A DNA stretch of 64,000 bases from Microthyrium microscopicum (Eukaryota; Ascomycota; Dothideomycetes; Microthyriales; Microthyriaceae), in NCBI GenBank assembly GCA_010405405.1, contig MU004238.1:259530-323529 (forward strand), given 5' to 3'. Of the stretch, positions 51,815 to 62,840 are shown one piece after another (within the stretch, counting starts at the first letter, position 1; each line of letters begins with the position of its first letter). The translations under genes were made by a program, and so were the position numbers. The notes under the pieces are model-generated. The model searched no databases. It had not been told where the DNA came from and worked only from the letters and a program-made list of their open reading frames with translations.

Positions 51815-53293
51815 TCATCTATGTATTATTACAATGTTACTCTTATGCTTCATTTTCAACTTCTCCAAAACTTTCTTCTCACTCAACTGCAATTCCGTAC
51901 AAATCTCATCGAAACAATGCATCCCATCCAGATATCGGCCCAGCGACAAATCTGCTGTATCACTGCTATCTGAGCCGCGTCTCTTTAGATCGCGCCAATT
52001 CACGACCTTTGATGTGATGTCTTTAGGTCGCGCATTCTCTATTGAGGCACTCCCATCCAAGACCACATATTTATGCACTCGGTATAGAAAGCCCTTGATA
52101 ACACCAAATGTGATAAACCGTCTGACATCTAGGCCTAGTAACATGGCCGTATTTCTCAAACACCAACTCTTCAGCGTGAGGCCCTGCTGTAGACCTGCAT
52201 ATAGCTCTACCAAGCGCGCTCGATCAAGTCCACTCTCGTTGGAGCGCCATGCCCAACGCTCACCACTTGTTGCGCCGCCGCCAATCTCAGAGTCGGTAAG
52301 GCGTCGATATTGACCAACACAAACGTATCGTAACGCCTCGTCTTGCGCAGCCGAGTCGTCAACAAAGACACCAAAGTCGGCAGTGGGCGCGTATATTGCG
52401 GCGTACTGGAATATGTCGAGCAGAATAACACAGTTATAGTAGAGAAGGTGGGCGATGGCTTTGCGGGTTAAGTGGAGGTCTGTGTCCGCGAGCTGGGCGA
52501 TCTGCGCGACGGAGGCGATGCCGTCGATATGCGGGATGATCCGGGATAATGTCAAGTCAGAAGAATTGGCCAAATGAGCGAGCTGGACTGTTGAGAGAGG
52601 GACGTGCCAGGCATAGATGGGCGGAGGGGGAGGCCGGGTGGGGAAAATCTTGAGATTTATTGTATTGGAGTCGTCGATGGGGATCATGCATTCGCAGTAG
52701 TTGTTCAGGTCCTCAAATATCATTTCGCGCAGTGCATAAATCTTGCCGCCAAGAACGAAATGGGGGCTTTTCTGGGAGACCTTGGTGTCTTCGGATATTG
52801 AGTCATCGATGGCAGTGTCGTTGGATGTGACCGCTTCCCACAGCTCGTCGTTCTCCTCTTTGGAAAGGAACATACTCTGCTCTTCTAGATTTCGGAATAA
52901 AGTGGCTAGCTTGCGGACTATGGTAACATAGCCACTAAATTCGGCATCATCCTCCAATACCAGACAGAAGTTGAAGATGAACTGATTACGGAAATATCTG
53001 GAATGCTCGACACAGACTGGAAAGCCAATGATTCGATAGTGATTGGTGCATACTGTTATCAGGCGGTCACAAAATTCTTGGCCGGGGATGATGAGTGGAG
53101 AGACTGATGAGAAGTCGAACAAAGTTGATTGCTCATCGGATATGTCATGTCCAGGGACTATAGCTCCTTCTGGAACTTGATGCAGGACTCGAGGACCTGA
53201 TATGTGTCAGTGACGGCTAATGGCACATTTTCAGTAGAGGAGACCTTTTTCAGGGTGAAATCGAGCGAAGAAGATGGCTTTTATCATCGACAT
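51815..53293 (-). CDS. NPR2: nitrogen permease regulator 2 (SEACIT/GATOR1 subunit)
   Basis: Exon 1 (53293-53245) encodes MSMIKAIFFARFHPEKG and exon 2 (53196-51815) continues PRVLHQVPEGAIVPG. The joined N terminus is the NPR2 longin-like hallmark. About 476 residues follow, ending in a winged-helix-like C-terminal half with RYLDGMHCFDEIC. NPR2 with NPR3 and IML1 acts as a GAP for Gtr1 and inhibits TORC1 when amino acids are scarce. The second Met (53287) may be the true start, since family members begin MIKAIF. Its 3' end converges with the RRM gene. Confidence 0.9.
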
Positions 53294-54689
53294 GATGACG
53301 GCGATACATCACGGCTACCAGAATGTCTAGGCAACTACCTTCCTAAGCCAATGCTCGAGATAGCGCAGTGGATGGGCTGAGAGGTGTTCATGTCGTTGTG
53401 TCGTTGTGTTGAAATGGCAGGGGAACCGCGATTGATGGCAAGGCGGGCCGAGCCGGGCCCGTCAACGAATCAACGACCACCAGTCGATTACCGCTTTGGG
53501 TTCTGGTGGCGCTCAGTTGGATTATTGGGGTTGGAACTTGGCGGTTGGGCAGCAGTTTTGAAGGAAGCACAAGAGAAGAAAGCAACCACTCAAAAATTGC
53601 CACTCCATTTCCTATCATTTTCGCTTCAATCTGTTGGAACGGTTTGCAGTTCCCAGCTCTTTGCACCAAATCCCCATGCATTTGCATATTCCTCCATACT
53701 ACTAGACTTACTTCCCTGTACCTGGTTCTTGCTGCCAGTTGTGACCTCTGTACACTCTTGTCTCAACCTCACCTCCTGGAGACCTACATCTATCAACAAA
53801 CTGCCTTGTATCTGTAGCCTGTATGTGCCCCTCGCTGTCCATCATACCCCGTACTTTTAATGTAGAACGAACCTCGCCTTGCTGCTTTACAATGGGTGGT
53901 TCGTTGATTGCTGCCATGCACTCTGCTCGTTGGCATCAAACCGGGCGACTGCTGATTCCCAGAGTCGACTGTTGGAGGTACACGTGTAGTTGCATTGCAT
54001 ATTCACACTGACTCTTGCTCTAGTTTGTCACCCAGTCTACTTTGGCGTCTTCCGCGGCTCTCTCGTCAATTCAACTGCTGTAAGTCCTCTGTTCCATCAA
54101 TTATCTTTTTCTCTCCAGTTTCTTTTACTTGCCCTGAGCTTGTCGTACCTACGTATTGTTCATGCTGCCCGTGGGCCGTGGCCTATCTGTTCTGCCAACG
54201 CATCACCTACGCCCCCGGGCGATTTTCGCTGCAATTCTACCGTGGCCGACTGCTTTGCTCAATCTTCGCCCTGTCTGGCACCATGGCGTCTCCATCTTAA
54301 CTTGAAGAGTCCCTGCTGTCCCTCTCGTAAGTATTAGTGAAGCTGTTTTACCGACCCTCCAAGTCTGTACAAGTCTGTCCCAGACTCTTCCCAGTCCGTC
54401 CAAGGGAAGGATCACAATTCCCACACACCCATCAGCTTATACCTAGTACCTCCCTCGGAATATCTGCACTTCTCCCGTCGCTATCACATCGTCATCACAA
54501 CCTTTCCCCAGACCGTGGCTTTTGTTGGCATGACTTTATCCATCCTACTTTACCATTTCCGGACCTTGGGCTGTTTTTCTTGAGGCTCAGCTTGTCCTTG
54601 TTGTCGTTTTAGCGAGCTTTGTTTTTGCATTTGCTGTCATTTTTCGCTCACGCTTATAACCCCGTTGTGTCCTCGTCTAAATCTTTGAA
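53294..54689. other. long divergent interval between NPR2 and the pseudokinase
   Basis: About 1.4 kb with no recognised gene. It is pyrimidine-rich in its last 700 bp, fitting a long 5' leader for the downstream gene. Short open frames there have no domain. Confidence 0.4.
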
Positions 54690-56651
54690 ATGCAGGCCAC
54701 TTCATACTGGGGCTCCGGGGTGATGCCCAATTCCCATGGTTCAACTCTGAATAGAAATCCTTTCCGGGTAGCTTCCATAATGGATTTACATAGTTCTTAT
54801 GGATATCCCGGCAGAGCTTCAAGCACTTCATCATCATCATCGTCTTCCTACGATCCCGGGATCTACACACCAACAGCTGGGCCATATCCTGACGAGAGTC
54901 GAACAAGGACTCCCACGCCAACTGCCCCAAAAATGTCTGCTCCATTTACCATACCCTCTTACCAAGGAGTAAACACTCATACTAGTCCTACAAATCCATG
55001 GGCAAAAATAATAGCTGCAGCTAAGGATACTCCGCCTGTCCCTGTATCGCCTGGTAGCAGTGGCTCAGCATCCAGATCTCCTGAGGATTTGAGCCGTTCC
55101 AGCACACCCACTCCATTTGCACCCCAGCCGTTGAAGCCATTTAAGGCGGATCCCCAACTTCTATCACCAAGGGATGATTATGCTTCTCCACCTCCATATC
55201 TGTTTGCCACTTTTCCTACATATGTACAACAGCATACAAGCGGCATTCCATATACAGTAGGATTTGACGAGAAACTCCTAGTTCAGCTCATTACACCTGA
55301 ATTGATCACACAACATAATAGGAGAATACCTCAGATAGCACTTCGACAGGGCTGGAAATCCCCTCAACATGTATATCAATGGGCCATCAGACACTATAAA
55401 ACAGCCTTCCTCCTTTGGATGGCTGAAGACCTACAAGCATGGCCGAAAGCATTCGTAATGGGTCTGGAAGACAAAGATATTCCCTACGCGGAAGAAGCTC
55501 TCAAAGGCATCGCCACCAATCCCTCCAAAGTCGCCGATCTTCAATGGAAAGTCGCCATCAAACAACTCCCCCGAGATGGCCATCACACCGAGTTCACCAC
55601 AAGTCAAGTGGTTCCGCTCGATACGCAACCCAACATCCGCATGGAAGTCCCTGACGCTTCTAAGAAAAAGCGCCTCGACTGCGTAAAGTTCTGCGACAAG
55701 ACCACAGACGTAATATTCGTCCGCAAACGCCTCGACGTAAAAAACGGCCCTGAAAAAGAAGCCATCCTCGCCCAAATCCGTGATTTCCATACCATTTCGC
55801 ACGCAAATATCGCCGCCATAGCAGGCTCCTACGCCCGCGGTCAAACCGTCGCAATCCTCTCCGAGCGCACGGAAGCAAATCTCGTAGACTATCTCGACAC
55901 CTTCGCCGGTGGTGCCGAACAACTTCTCTCCTGGATGCTCGACCTAACATCCGCCCTCAAATATCTCCACGACTCCCGCATCGTCCACAAGTCCATAAGA
56001 CCGCACAAAATCCTCGTCGATCCACGCCGAAAGCGTATCTCCTACGCCATCTTCGGCATAACGCAGCCCGCACGCGCATCGGCCACAGCCCTTTGGACAC
56101 CGTACTCCACCGAGCCAGCATATATATACGCCGCGCCCGAAACGGTCTCACGACGCGAAGCTTCCTTCCCCGCCGACATCTTCTCACTAGGCTGCGTATT
56201 GCTAGAAATGGCTACATGCGCCAAAGGACTCGACGTATCCTCCCTCGAAGCCTACCGGTCCACTATATCCCACGATTCATCTTATCATATGAACCTAGAA
56301 CGCGTCGATGCCTGGACCCAACAACTCCGCGTCTCAAAACCACAAGCTCCCAGCTCGCGAATACGACGAGACCGCCATGGCGCACAGATAGAACACGTCC
56401 TCAACGCCGTCCGCACAATGGTTTCCGCCGAGCCAGAATCCCGCCCCAGCGCAAAACGCGTAGTTTCCTACCTTGAAAAAGGCGCTGCGGCCCAACAAGT
56501 TAGAAGACCGCGAAGGAGAAGCGATGTAGGGGCGGAGATTGGAAGGGCTGTTAATGAGAGGGAGAAGAGTGAGCAGGGGGGTTTGTGGGGGGAGTTGGAG
56601 AGTTTGAATGGGTATTATAACCATCAAGGATATGGGGGAAGTGGCTACTAA
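54690..56651 (+). CDS. predicted pseudokinase with long N-terminal region
   Basis: A single exon of 653 codons. The first 180 residues are Ser/Pro-rich and disordered. Residues about 190-280 are a helical domain. The kinase-like domain begins near 325 with LDCVKFCDKTTDVIFVRKRL, then LKYLHDSRIVHKSIRPHKILV in place of HRDxKPxN, IFG in place of DFG, and APETVSRREASFPADIFSLG matching the APE and D-x-W-S-x-G regions. Both the catalytic Asp and the Mg-binding Asp are absent, so it should lack ordinary kinase activity. It may act as a scaffold or allosteric regulator. The C terminus is Gly/Tyr-rich. Confidence 0.85.
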   Translation: MQATSYWGSGVMPNSHGSTLNRNPFRVASIMDLHSSYGYPGRASSTSSSSSSSYDPGIYTPTAGPYPDESRTRTPTPTAPKMSAPFTIPSYQGVNTHTSPTNPWAKIIAAAKDTPPVPVSPGSSGSASRSPEDLSRSSTPTPFAPQPLKPFKADPQLLSPRDDYASPPPYLFATFPTYVQQHTSGIPYTVGFDEKLLVQLITPELITQHNRRIPQIALRQGWKSPQHVYQWAIRHYKTAFLLWMAEDLQAWPKAFVMGLEDKDIPYAEEALKGIATNPSKVADLQWKVAIKQLPRDGHHTEFTTSQVVPLDTQPNIRMEVPDASKKKRLDCVKFCDKTTDVIFVRKRLDVKNGPEKEAILAQIRDFHTISHANIAAIAGSYARGQTVAILSERTEANLVDYLDTFAGGAEQLLSWMLDLTSALKYLHDSRIVHKSIRPHKILVDPRRKRISYAIFGITQPARASATALWTPYSTEPAYIYAAPETVSRREASFPADIFSLGCVLLEMATCAKGLDVSSLEAYRSTISHDSSYHMNLERVDAWTQQLRVSKPQAPSSRIRRDRHGAQIEHVLNAVRTMVSAEPESRPSAKRVVSYLEKGAAAQQVRRPRRRSDVGAEIGRAVNEREKSEQGGLWGELESLNGYYNHQGYGGSGY

Positions 56652-57231
56652 AGAAGTGGTTCGATATGGGGGAGAAGCATTGCATGCTGAAGCGTTTTTG
56701 TTGATTTTTCCTTACTTCTAGATTTGCGGCTTTTGTTGGTTTTGGGGGCAAAGTGATACCCTTCTCGCGAAGCATCTTGTCCTTGTTATTTTGAGCGATT
56801 TTGGCGCTGGTTGGGAGCAAGACTTGTTGTCGGTAATTTCATGCTGCATGCTAGTCTCTTGATTTCTTCGTTTTGATTTGGAATGATATGGACTGGAAAC
56901 GAAGGACACGAATGCATGTAATGAACTGAACATATGGGGATTGGACACGAAAAGCATCCATGAATGGTGACTAGACTGATAATAACCGCATGATAAGGCG
57001 CTGGAATGGTGGTAATAGTAGTATATGCATAACAAATTCCTCTTCTATCATACAATATATGTTCATCTACTTCTCTATACAATACATCTGCTTCTGGGTA
57101 TGCTGGTAGTGGAGAAATGAAGTCAGACAACTTCAGTTGTGGAACGCCAAATGCCATGACACTTCTATTTGTTCCAATCGCCCTGTCAATGCTAATGATC
57201 CAAACGCTCCTTGTTCGCCATATATGTGCAT
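56652..57231. other. 3' region between convergent genes
   Basis: This 580-bp stretch lies between the pseudokinase and mL44 stops. No gene is seen; it probably holds both 3' UTRs. Confidence 0.45.
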
Positions 57232-58512
57232 TCAATAGACTACCACCTCGCCGGGATCCACCATATTGGGTTTGAATGTCTTTTTACTGTCGGTCTTGCG
57301 GGCCTCACTGGGTAGTGTCACGTCCAGTGGGCTATACAGATACCAGCCCTTCAGGGCGGCAACTGCGGCGCGAGTTTTGGCCTCTAGTAATGATGCGCCA
57401 ACTCCTTCGCCTAGTTTGTCGTGGCCGGAGAATACACCGACGATGAAAACGGGGTGTGCACTGCGACGACCAGTTTCGGAGATTAGTCGAGCGACTGGGG
57501 GCTCGAAGTTTTCGCGGAGGCAGAGGAGGAGAAGATCGCGATTTGGATGATCGAAGGCAAAGAGTTTTGAGAGATCTAATGCTCGTGATGAAAAGTGGTT
57601 TCGGAAAAACTGCTTGGAAACATCCTGTCCGCCATGGAGATGTATGATAGCAAACAATGCGCGGACAAAGTTTGACGATGCCTCTTGAAGTGTCGTATGC
57701 TTCGGAACATGATCTGCTTTTGATGGTTGCATGCCAAACTGATCGCCATTCATGACGCGATAGGTTATGGTTGTCCGTTGTGGTCTGCCAGCCTCATTGA
57801 ACCGTAGTTGCCAATTGCCTGGTGTATAATCGTCATTGGGATTCTCTTTGCGCATTCTGGGCGGCAGTGATGCTTCCAACTCTTCCGCTCGCTTCTTCTT
57901 GAAATAGCCTGGCTCGTAGTGAAGCTCGTTAATCATCTCTTGCCTGAACTGAAGTAGACCCGGGTCAACCTCTCCACCCGGCGCCCGCACTGCGTCGACA
58001 CCCCATTCGCGAGCTATTGTACCCAACGCATCAGGCCCGATGAATGCGCGTTGAGCAGCCCAGAGAACTTCTAGTGGTAATCGGGGGTAGTGACACATGA
58101 GATGCTCTGAGCAGTAGTATCCCAGCACATCGCCACCGAGTATTGCTAATGATGCATTGTTGTGTCCTCTATCAGGATCCGCCGTTGCATCTACTAATGC
58201 TCGCGCTAGGGTTTGGAGAGGAATCTTGGGCGAGAGGTCGAGTCGAGCGTGGAGGGCGGCGAGCTTTGCAGATTGTAGAGCGCGAAAGGGTGGCGGAGAT
58301 GGGAATCGTTCGAGATTCGAGGAGAATTGCGCATCTAATACGAGTGGTTTGATTGCAGGGGAAGGAAAAGGAGAGGGTATAGAGGCAGCTGCCTGTGAGG
58401 AATTATGTCGCGTGCTTTTGCATCTCGAACAAGAGGCAATTGGGTTGCGAATAGGAGAGAATGGAGTGAATTGTGAGGTGGACAGCTGTCCTCGTATCCG
58501 TATCCGTTTCAT
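57232..58512 (-). CDS. MRPL3: mitochondrial ribosomal protein mL44 (MRPL3)
   Basis: A 426-residue single exon starts MKRIRIRGQLSTSQF, a basic, Ser-rich mitochondrial presequence; an in-frame ATG 81 bp upstream is possible. The N half is an RNase III-like fold (LGGDVLGYYCSEHLMCHYPR) in which the catalytic acidic motif is absent. The C-terminal dsRNA-binding region contains VGVFSGHDKLGEGVGASLLE and TRAAVAALKGWYLYSP. In yeast, Mrpl3 is a large mitoribosomal subunit component. It is divergent from the small genes at 58757. Confidence 0.85.
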   Translation of the reverse strand: MKRIRIRGQLSTSQFTPFSPIRNPIASCSRCKSTRHNSSQAAASIPSPFPSPAIKPLVLDAQFSSNLERFPSPPPFRALQSAKLAALHARLDLSPKIPLQTLARALVDATADPDRGHNNASLAILGGDVLGYYCSEHLMCHYPRLPLEVLWAAQRAFIGPDALGTIAREWGVDAVRAPGGEVDPGLLQFRQEMINELHYEPGYFKKKRAEELEASLPPRMRKENPNDDYTPGNWQLRFNEAGRPQRTTITYRVMNGDQFGMQPSKADHVPKHTTLQEASSNFVRALFAIIHLHGGQDVSKQFFRNHFSSRALDLSKLFAFDHPNRDLLLLCLRENFEPPVARLISETGRRSAHPVFIVGVFSGHDKLGEGVGASLLEAKTRAAVAALKGWYLYSPLDVTLPSEARKTDSKKTFKPNMVDPGEVVVY

Positions 58513-58756
58513 TGATGTGAATATAAAGACATTAGCCCCAGGAGCAAGGTAACTGTCGAGAATAGAGGAGAGAGGTACTTGGTGTTGAATCATGATCTCC
58601 TTGAAGTTTGTCGTGGAGAAATTTTGGGAATGGCTGTTTTATTTCAATCAACCTGGACTAGCGCATAGTGTTTTCAAAATCAATGCATTACTCAGCCAAG
58701 CTCCTCAACTCCATCACATTGTCAAGACCATCTCTATCTGCACAAGACACATCACA

Positions 58757-58954
58757 ATGGCCGATATCGACGAGATAAATCTCAAAAAGAATCTTGAGAA
58801 GCACCCATTGAAGGGAGAGCATCTTAGGACAGGCCGTGTTCCGTATGTTGAAGCTCGAGGAGGTGCTGGTGAAGCTAACATCACGATAGATATCCGAAGC
58901 ATGTCTGGTCACCCGCTGGTGGTTGGTATGCCCAGCCAGCGAATTGGAGGATGA
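58757..58954 (+). CDS. tiny unrecognised protein overlapping the next start
   Basis: A 65-residue frame starts MADIDEINLKKNLEKHPLK. It is charged in its first half and Gly/Ser-rich in the second (RGGAGEANITIDIRSMSG). Its stop TGA overlaps the ATG of the next frame as ATGA. No family was recognised. The context ACAATGG is good for initiation. Confidence 0.5.
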   Translation: MADIDEINLKKNLEKHPLKGEHLRTGRVPYVEARGGAGEANITIDIRSMSGHPLVVGMPSQRIGG

Positions 58955-59179
58955 ACACTGCGATTGCCGGTCTCTTCATATTCGGTCTCGGTGTAGTGGT
59001 ATTCAACATAAGTGCTCGACTCGAGAACCGGCCGCGTATGCCTGAACCAGACGCCTTTTATCCAAGCCGACAGTACGTCCTTCAATACACTTCTGCACAA
59101 CACTCTAACCGTTACTAGCTGGGCAAAACAAATCATAGAACATGAGCGGAAACAAAAGGAACTCAAGGGCGAGTCGTGA
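58951..59179 (+). CDS. tiny single-pass membrane protein
   Basis: Exons 58951-59072 and 59119-59179 encode 60 residues. A hydrophobic segment AIAGLFIFGLGVVVF is followed by SARLENRPRMPEPDAFYPSR and a basic helix ending KQKELKGES. The intron is 46 nt with CTAAC-like branch sequence and TAG. The layout fits a small mitochondrial or ER tail-type protein. The family is not recognised. Its ATG overlaps the stop of the preceding frame (ATGA), suggesting one dicistronic message. Confidence 0.55.
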
Positions 59180-59282
59180 GGGAGGGAAAGGAGACGAAAA
59201 GAGAAAGATAATACCAAATGCAGCATTGAAAGAGGCATAAGAATCATTAGATCCAGACGGAGTCGCGGATATTGTATATATA

Positions 59283-60416
59283 TTACAACAATCGGTTCAT
59301 GAACACATCCAATCGGCCTTGAACACTTTCACCATTCCAAACCTCCCCGTCTTCTCGTTCCTCCAATATTGGCATACCAATCTGCTCAATCGCAAAACTC
59401 GCAGCAACTGAGCCCCAGACCGATGCAGTCTTGATATCATGACCGCGCGCTAACGCGACTCCCAAAGCTCCTAGAAAAGTGTTCCCACCGCCTGTTGGAT
59501 CAACGACCTTGTCAGGACTGTTATCGTGGACCGCAGGAATCCAAGTTCCCATACCCCTATTGGCGAGAAAGCAACCCTGCTTGCCACATCGGATCACCAC
59601 GCTTCCTCCACCGTTTTTTCCAATTCCCGATTGCAGCCAGTTGTGAGCGTATAGCTCCATTGACTCGCAGTCAACAGAATCGCCTCGTTGACCAGTGCCG
59701 CCAAAGTAGGCCGCTATCTCAGCATGATTTGGACTAACTATATCTACTAGTTTCAATGCACTCCGGCAGTTCTCGAGTTCTTCGGGTGTACATATATCAG
59801 GAACTGGCTCCCAGAGAAAGATAGGTTTCGGTAGATTTGGACATTCATGACTTCGTCGAGCCAGGACTCCGTTGACTTGGTCGATGCAGCGCTCTGGGGA
59901 GCATATGAGATGGAATGATTTGGCCTGAATGAGTTGAGGAGAACAGGAATCAGCGGTAAGTCTTAGCTTTTCAGTCTTGTACTTGAAAGCTTTTGAAAAA
60001 TGAGAAATGGTGCAACTATAATGAGAGAGCAGGACAAACCTCGATGGTCATTATCACCATATTCGTTCCAGCCGCGAGTCGTTAGTCGCTCAGGAGTCTC
60101 TCTTAGGAGACAACTTGTTTTCCATGAGTCGATAGTGTCGCGGATGTTCTTTGGAAAGTCGGAACCACAGTCTACGATCCATCCTACTGATTTTGACAGA
60201 GGTGGTGGTGAAAATAGTCTGGCCCCTAGCGCAGAATATGAACCAGCACCACCCAGTACATCGTAGACTGAAGGCCTTGGTGCTGGAAAGTGTATTTCAT
60301 CTAGTAAGGTCAGCCAAGACATTTGAATTGGCATAGTGTTATATTAGCAAACCGATGATGAACATTCCTAGAGTTACAAAGTCTACATCCTCTGAATCTA
60401 TGATGGTGGACGCCAT
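59283..60416 (-). CDS. MAK32: pfkB-family protein, MAK32-like
   Basis: Exon 1 (60416-60353) ends MFII and joins exon 2 (from 60300) DEIHFPAPRPSVYDVLGGAG. A third exon begins about 59995 (AFKYKTEKLRLTADSC) and runs to 59283. The protein resembles ribokinases: a GGAGSYSALGARL substrate region and a C-terminal signature DPTGGGNTFLGALGVALARG. In true kinases that signature is DTxGAGD; here the catalytic Asp position is Asn, as in MAK32-type proteins, so activity is doubtful. Yeast Mak32 is known from maintenance of a dsRNA element; its cellular job is unclear. Confidence 0.82.
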
Positions 60417-60926
60417 GATGTCTATTTCTAGGAAGTAGAAGATACACTAGAGTATGATAGAAGCGCTAGGGCAGTGTGATTCATGGTATATTGCTGTAAA
60501 TCCCAAGATGTCGGAAAGAATGGCGTGCGCTTTTGGTGGAGGATTGAAATGCATGTGTCTTAAGCTTGGCCTGTGGAGCTCTCCCTGTCATTTCTGGGAG
60601 ACTGGGATCCCCTTGCGCTAAACCCTAAGCAGGCAACCTCTACATCGACCAGTGCATGTTTACAGCTGCGAGACCATCTTGGCTTCAACACATACACTCT
60701 CTCGACTCTTCTATCTTATATCACGTTGCCTGCTCATCGCAACTCATTTCGTATATCTGTGCCTAATCGCACATTTTCAGTCTCAGCTTCCTCTCTATAT
60801 ACTCCCGCCTCCCGCATCCGCCGTGTCATCCATACGATCGCTATCCGATTCCATTCCGCCTTCGTGTAACATCTCCAAAGCACCGCAGTCTATCCCTTGC
60901 ATCCGGCAAACGCCCACACCGGAACC
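60417..60926. promoter_or_regulatory. divergent promoter, MAK32-like and cyclase-associated genes
   Basis: This 510-bp gap lies between two divergent starts. The 250 bp before the cyclase-associated gene are CT-rich. No TATA box is evident. Confidence 0.4.
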
Positions 60927-62840
60927 ATGGCCACCAGCAACATGCATAATCTGACTACTCTGATAAAGCGGTAAGCTGTGCTCTCCCATCAAACTTGGAC
61001 CTGTTGTCTACCGCAGCATGGCTCAGGCAATCATCTTGGACGAGGCTGCATCTAGGCGCCATTCTACCATTCAAGTCAATCACAATCTCGCTCCATCGCT
61101 AACTACGTTGCTTCTTAGGCTCGAAGCTGCCACATCACGTCTCGAGGACATCGCTACTACTGTTGACGCTCCTGAACATGGTACACCCATAGCAAATGGA
61201 GCTCCAGAGGCGTCTAGCATTGCTCGTTCGCTACCAGCTCATCAATACTCCAACGACACCCCAAGATCCTCCACTGTTACGGCCATACCCCCTCCTACAC
61301 CCGTCAAAGAAGAGTTGCCCACGATAGTGGAAGATTTTGACAAACTGCTGGACAATGAGCTCGCAACTTTCATCACAAAGAGTGGAAGTTTGAATCCAGT
61401 ACTGGGGGAACAGGTACGTAGGCTCTGATACTCATAGGGATATTTCATCTGACTGCTCTAGGCCAAAGAATTTCGCGGAGCATTTGAAGCCCAACGACAA
61501 TTTCTGCTTGTTACAACAAAAGCAAAGAAGCCAGACCAGATGTCCATTGACTATATGGATCTTTTGAAAGATACACAAATGAAGATGATGGCTGTAGACG
61601 AAGTGCGGCAAAAGAATCGGGACACTGGAGACCTCAAAGAACATCTCTCCATGGTCGCTGATGGTGTTGCTGCACTTAGTTGGATTACTATGGAGAGCAA
61701 ACCGGCTGATATGGCTGCGGAACTGTTTGGTGGCGCTCAGATGTATGGCAATAAGATATTGAAACGTTATAAAGACAAGTAAGTGTTTGTCTGACTGTTT
61801 GTGTCAACTGGAAGCTTACAATCGACAGGGATCAAAAACAAGTCGAATGGGTCCAGTCATTCTACATCCTGATGCGCGCCCTCATTTCCTACGTCAAGCA
61901 AGACCATCCTCGCGGGATCCAATGGAATCCACAAGGAGTCGCTGCCTCCGAAGCCATGCGACAAGTAGCCAGCTCATCGCCCACTACCGCAACGCCGCCT
62001 GCGCCTACACCCAAAACTGGTGGTGGTCCTCCTCCACCACCTCCACCGCCGCCGCCAAGCGCACTCATGCCGAATGCACCTGGACCTGCGAAAGCTGGAG
62101 ATGCGTCCATGGGAGCTGTTTTCCAGCAATTGAACCAGGGCGAAACCATCACGAGCGGCCTTAAGAAAGTTGACCCGTCGCAACAAACCCACAAGAACCC
62201 CAATCTCCGCGCTGCCGCACCCGTCCCCGCTCGAAGCAACAGTAACGGCTCATCTAAGAGTATTCCGCCGCATACCAAGCCAAAGCCCCAGAGCATGCGG
62301 ACTAAGAAACCGCCGCGCAAGGAACTGGATGGCAATAAATGGATCGTGGTAAGTCCCTTCTTCCCTACAAAGCACGCGGTATCTAATTGCGCATTGTAGG
62401 AAAACTTCGACAACGCCAGCACACCCGTCGAAATCGCAGCAGAAATGAACCACTCAATCCTAATTTCAGGTTGCAAGTCAACAACAATCCGCATCACCGG
62501 CAAAGGCAACGCCATCACCATTGACAACTCCTCCAAAACGTCACTGATCATCGATTCGCTTGTTTCGTCCGTCGATGTGATTAAGTGTCCCAGCTTCGCC
62601 CTCCAGGTCATAGACACACTCCCTACCATCTTGCTTGACCAGGTCGATGGTGCCACAATCTACCTTAGCAAGAACAGTCTTGCGACTGAAGTCTTTACCA
62701 GTAAATGCTCTAACATCAACGTGTATCTACCGCCTGTCAAGGAGGAGGATGACTTTGCGGAGTGTAATGTGCCTGAGCAGTTCAGGAGCTTTGTCAAGGA
62801 TGGGAAGTTGGTCACTGAGATTGTTGAGCACAAAGGCTAG
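60927..62840 (+). CDS. SRV2: adenylyl cyclase-associated protein (CAP/Srv2)
   Basis: Exons 60927-60970, 61119-61413, 61462-61778, 61829-62348 and 62400-62840 join to 538 residues. The N-terminal helical domain starts MATSNMHNLTTLIKRLEAAT and continues RLEDIATT; a helical-folded domain follows. A Pro-rich tract (GGPPPPPPPPPPSAL) precedes a WH2-like TSGLKKVD. The C-terminal CARP beta-helix contains MNHSILISGCKSTTIRITGKG and ends EIVEHKG. CAP recycles actin monomers with cofilin and, in fungi, links to cyclase signalling. All five exons are in frame. Confidence 0.94.

Noticed and set aside
54337-54612. Short open frame upstream of the pseudokinase
   Set aside because: Low-complexity pyrimidine-rich leader with no domain; better read as 5' UTR.
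55431-55922. 163-codon minus-strand frame inside the pseudokinase gene
   Set aside because: It is a shadow frame of a GC-rich coding exon; the sense frame carries a recognisable kinase fold.
61889-62656. 255-codon minus-strand frame over the CAP gene
   Set aside because: Antisense shadow. Its glycine run mirrors the CAP proline tract, and CAP exons explain the sequence.
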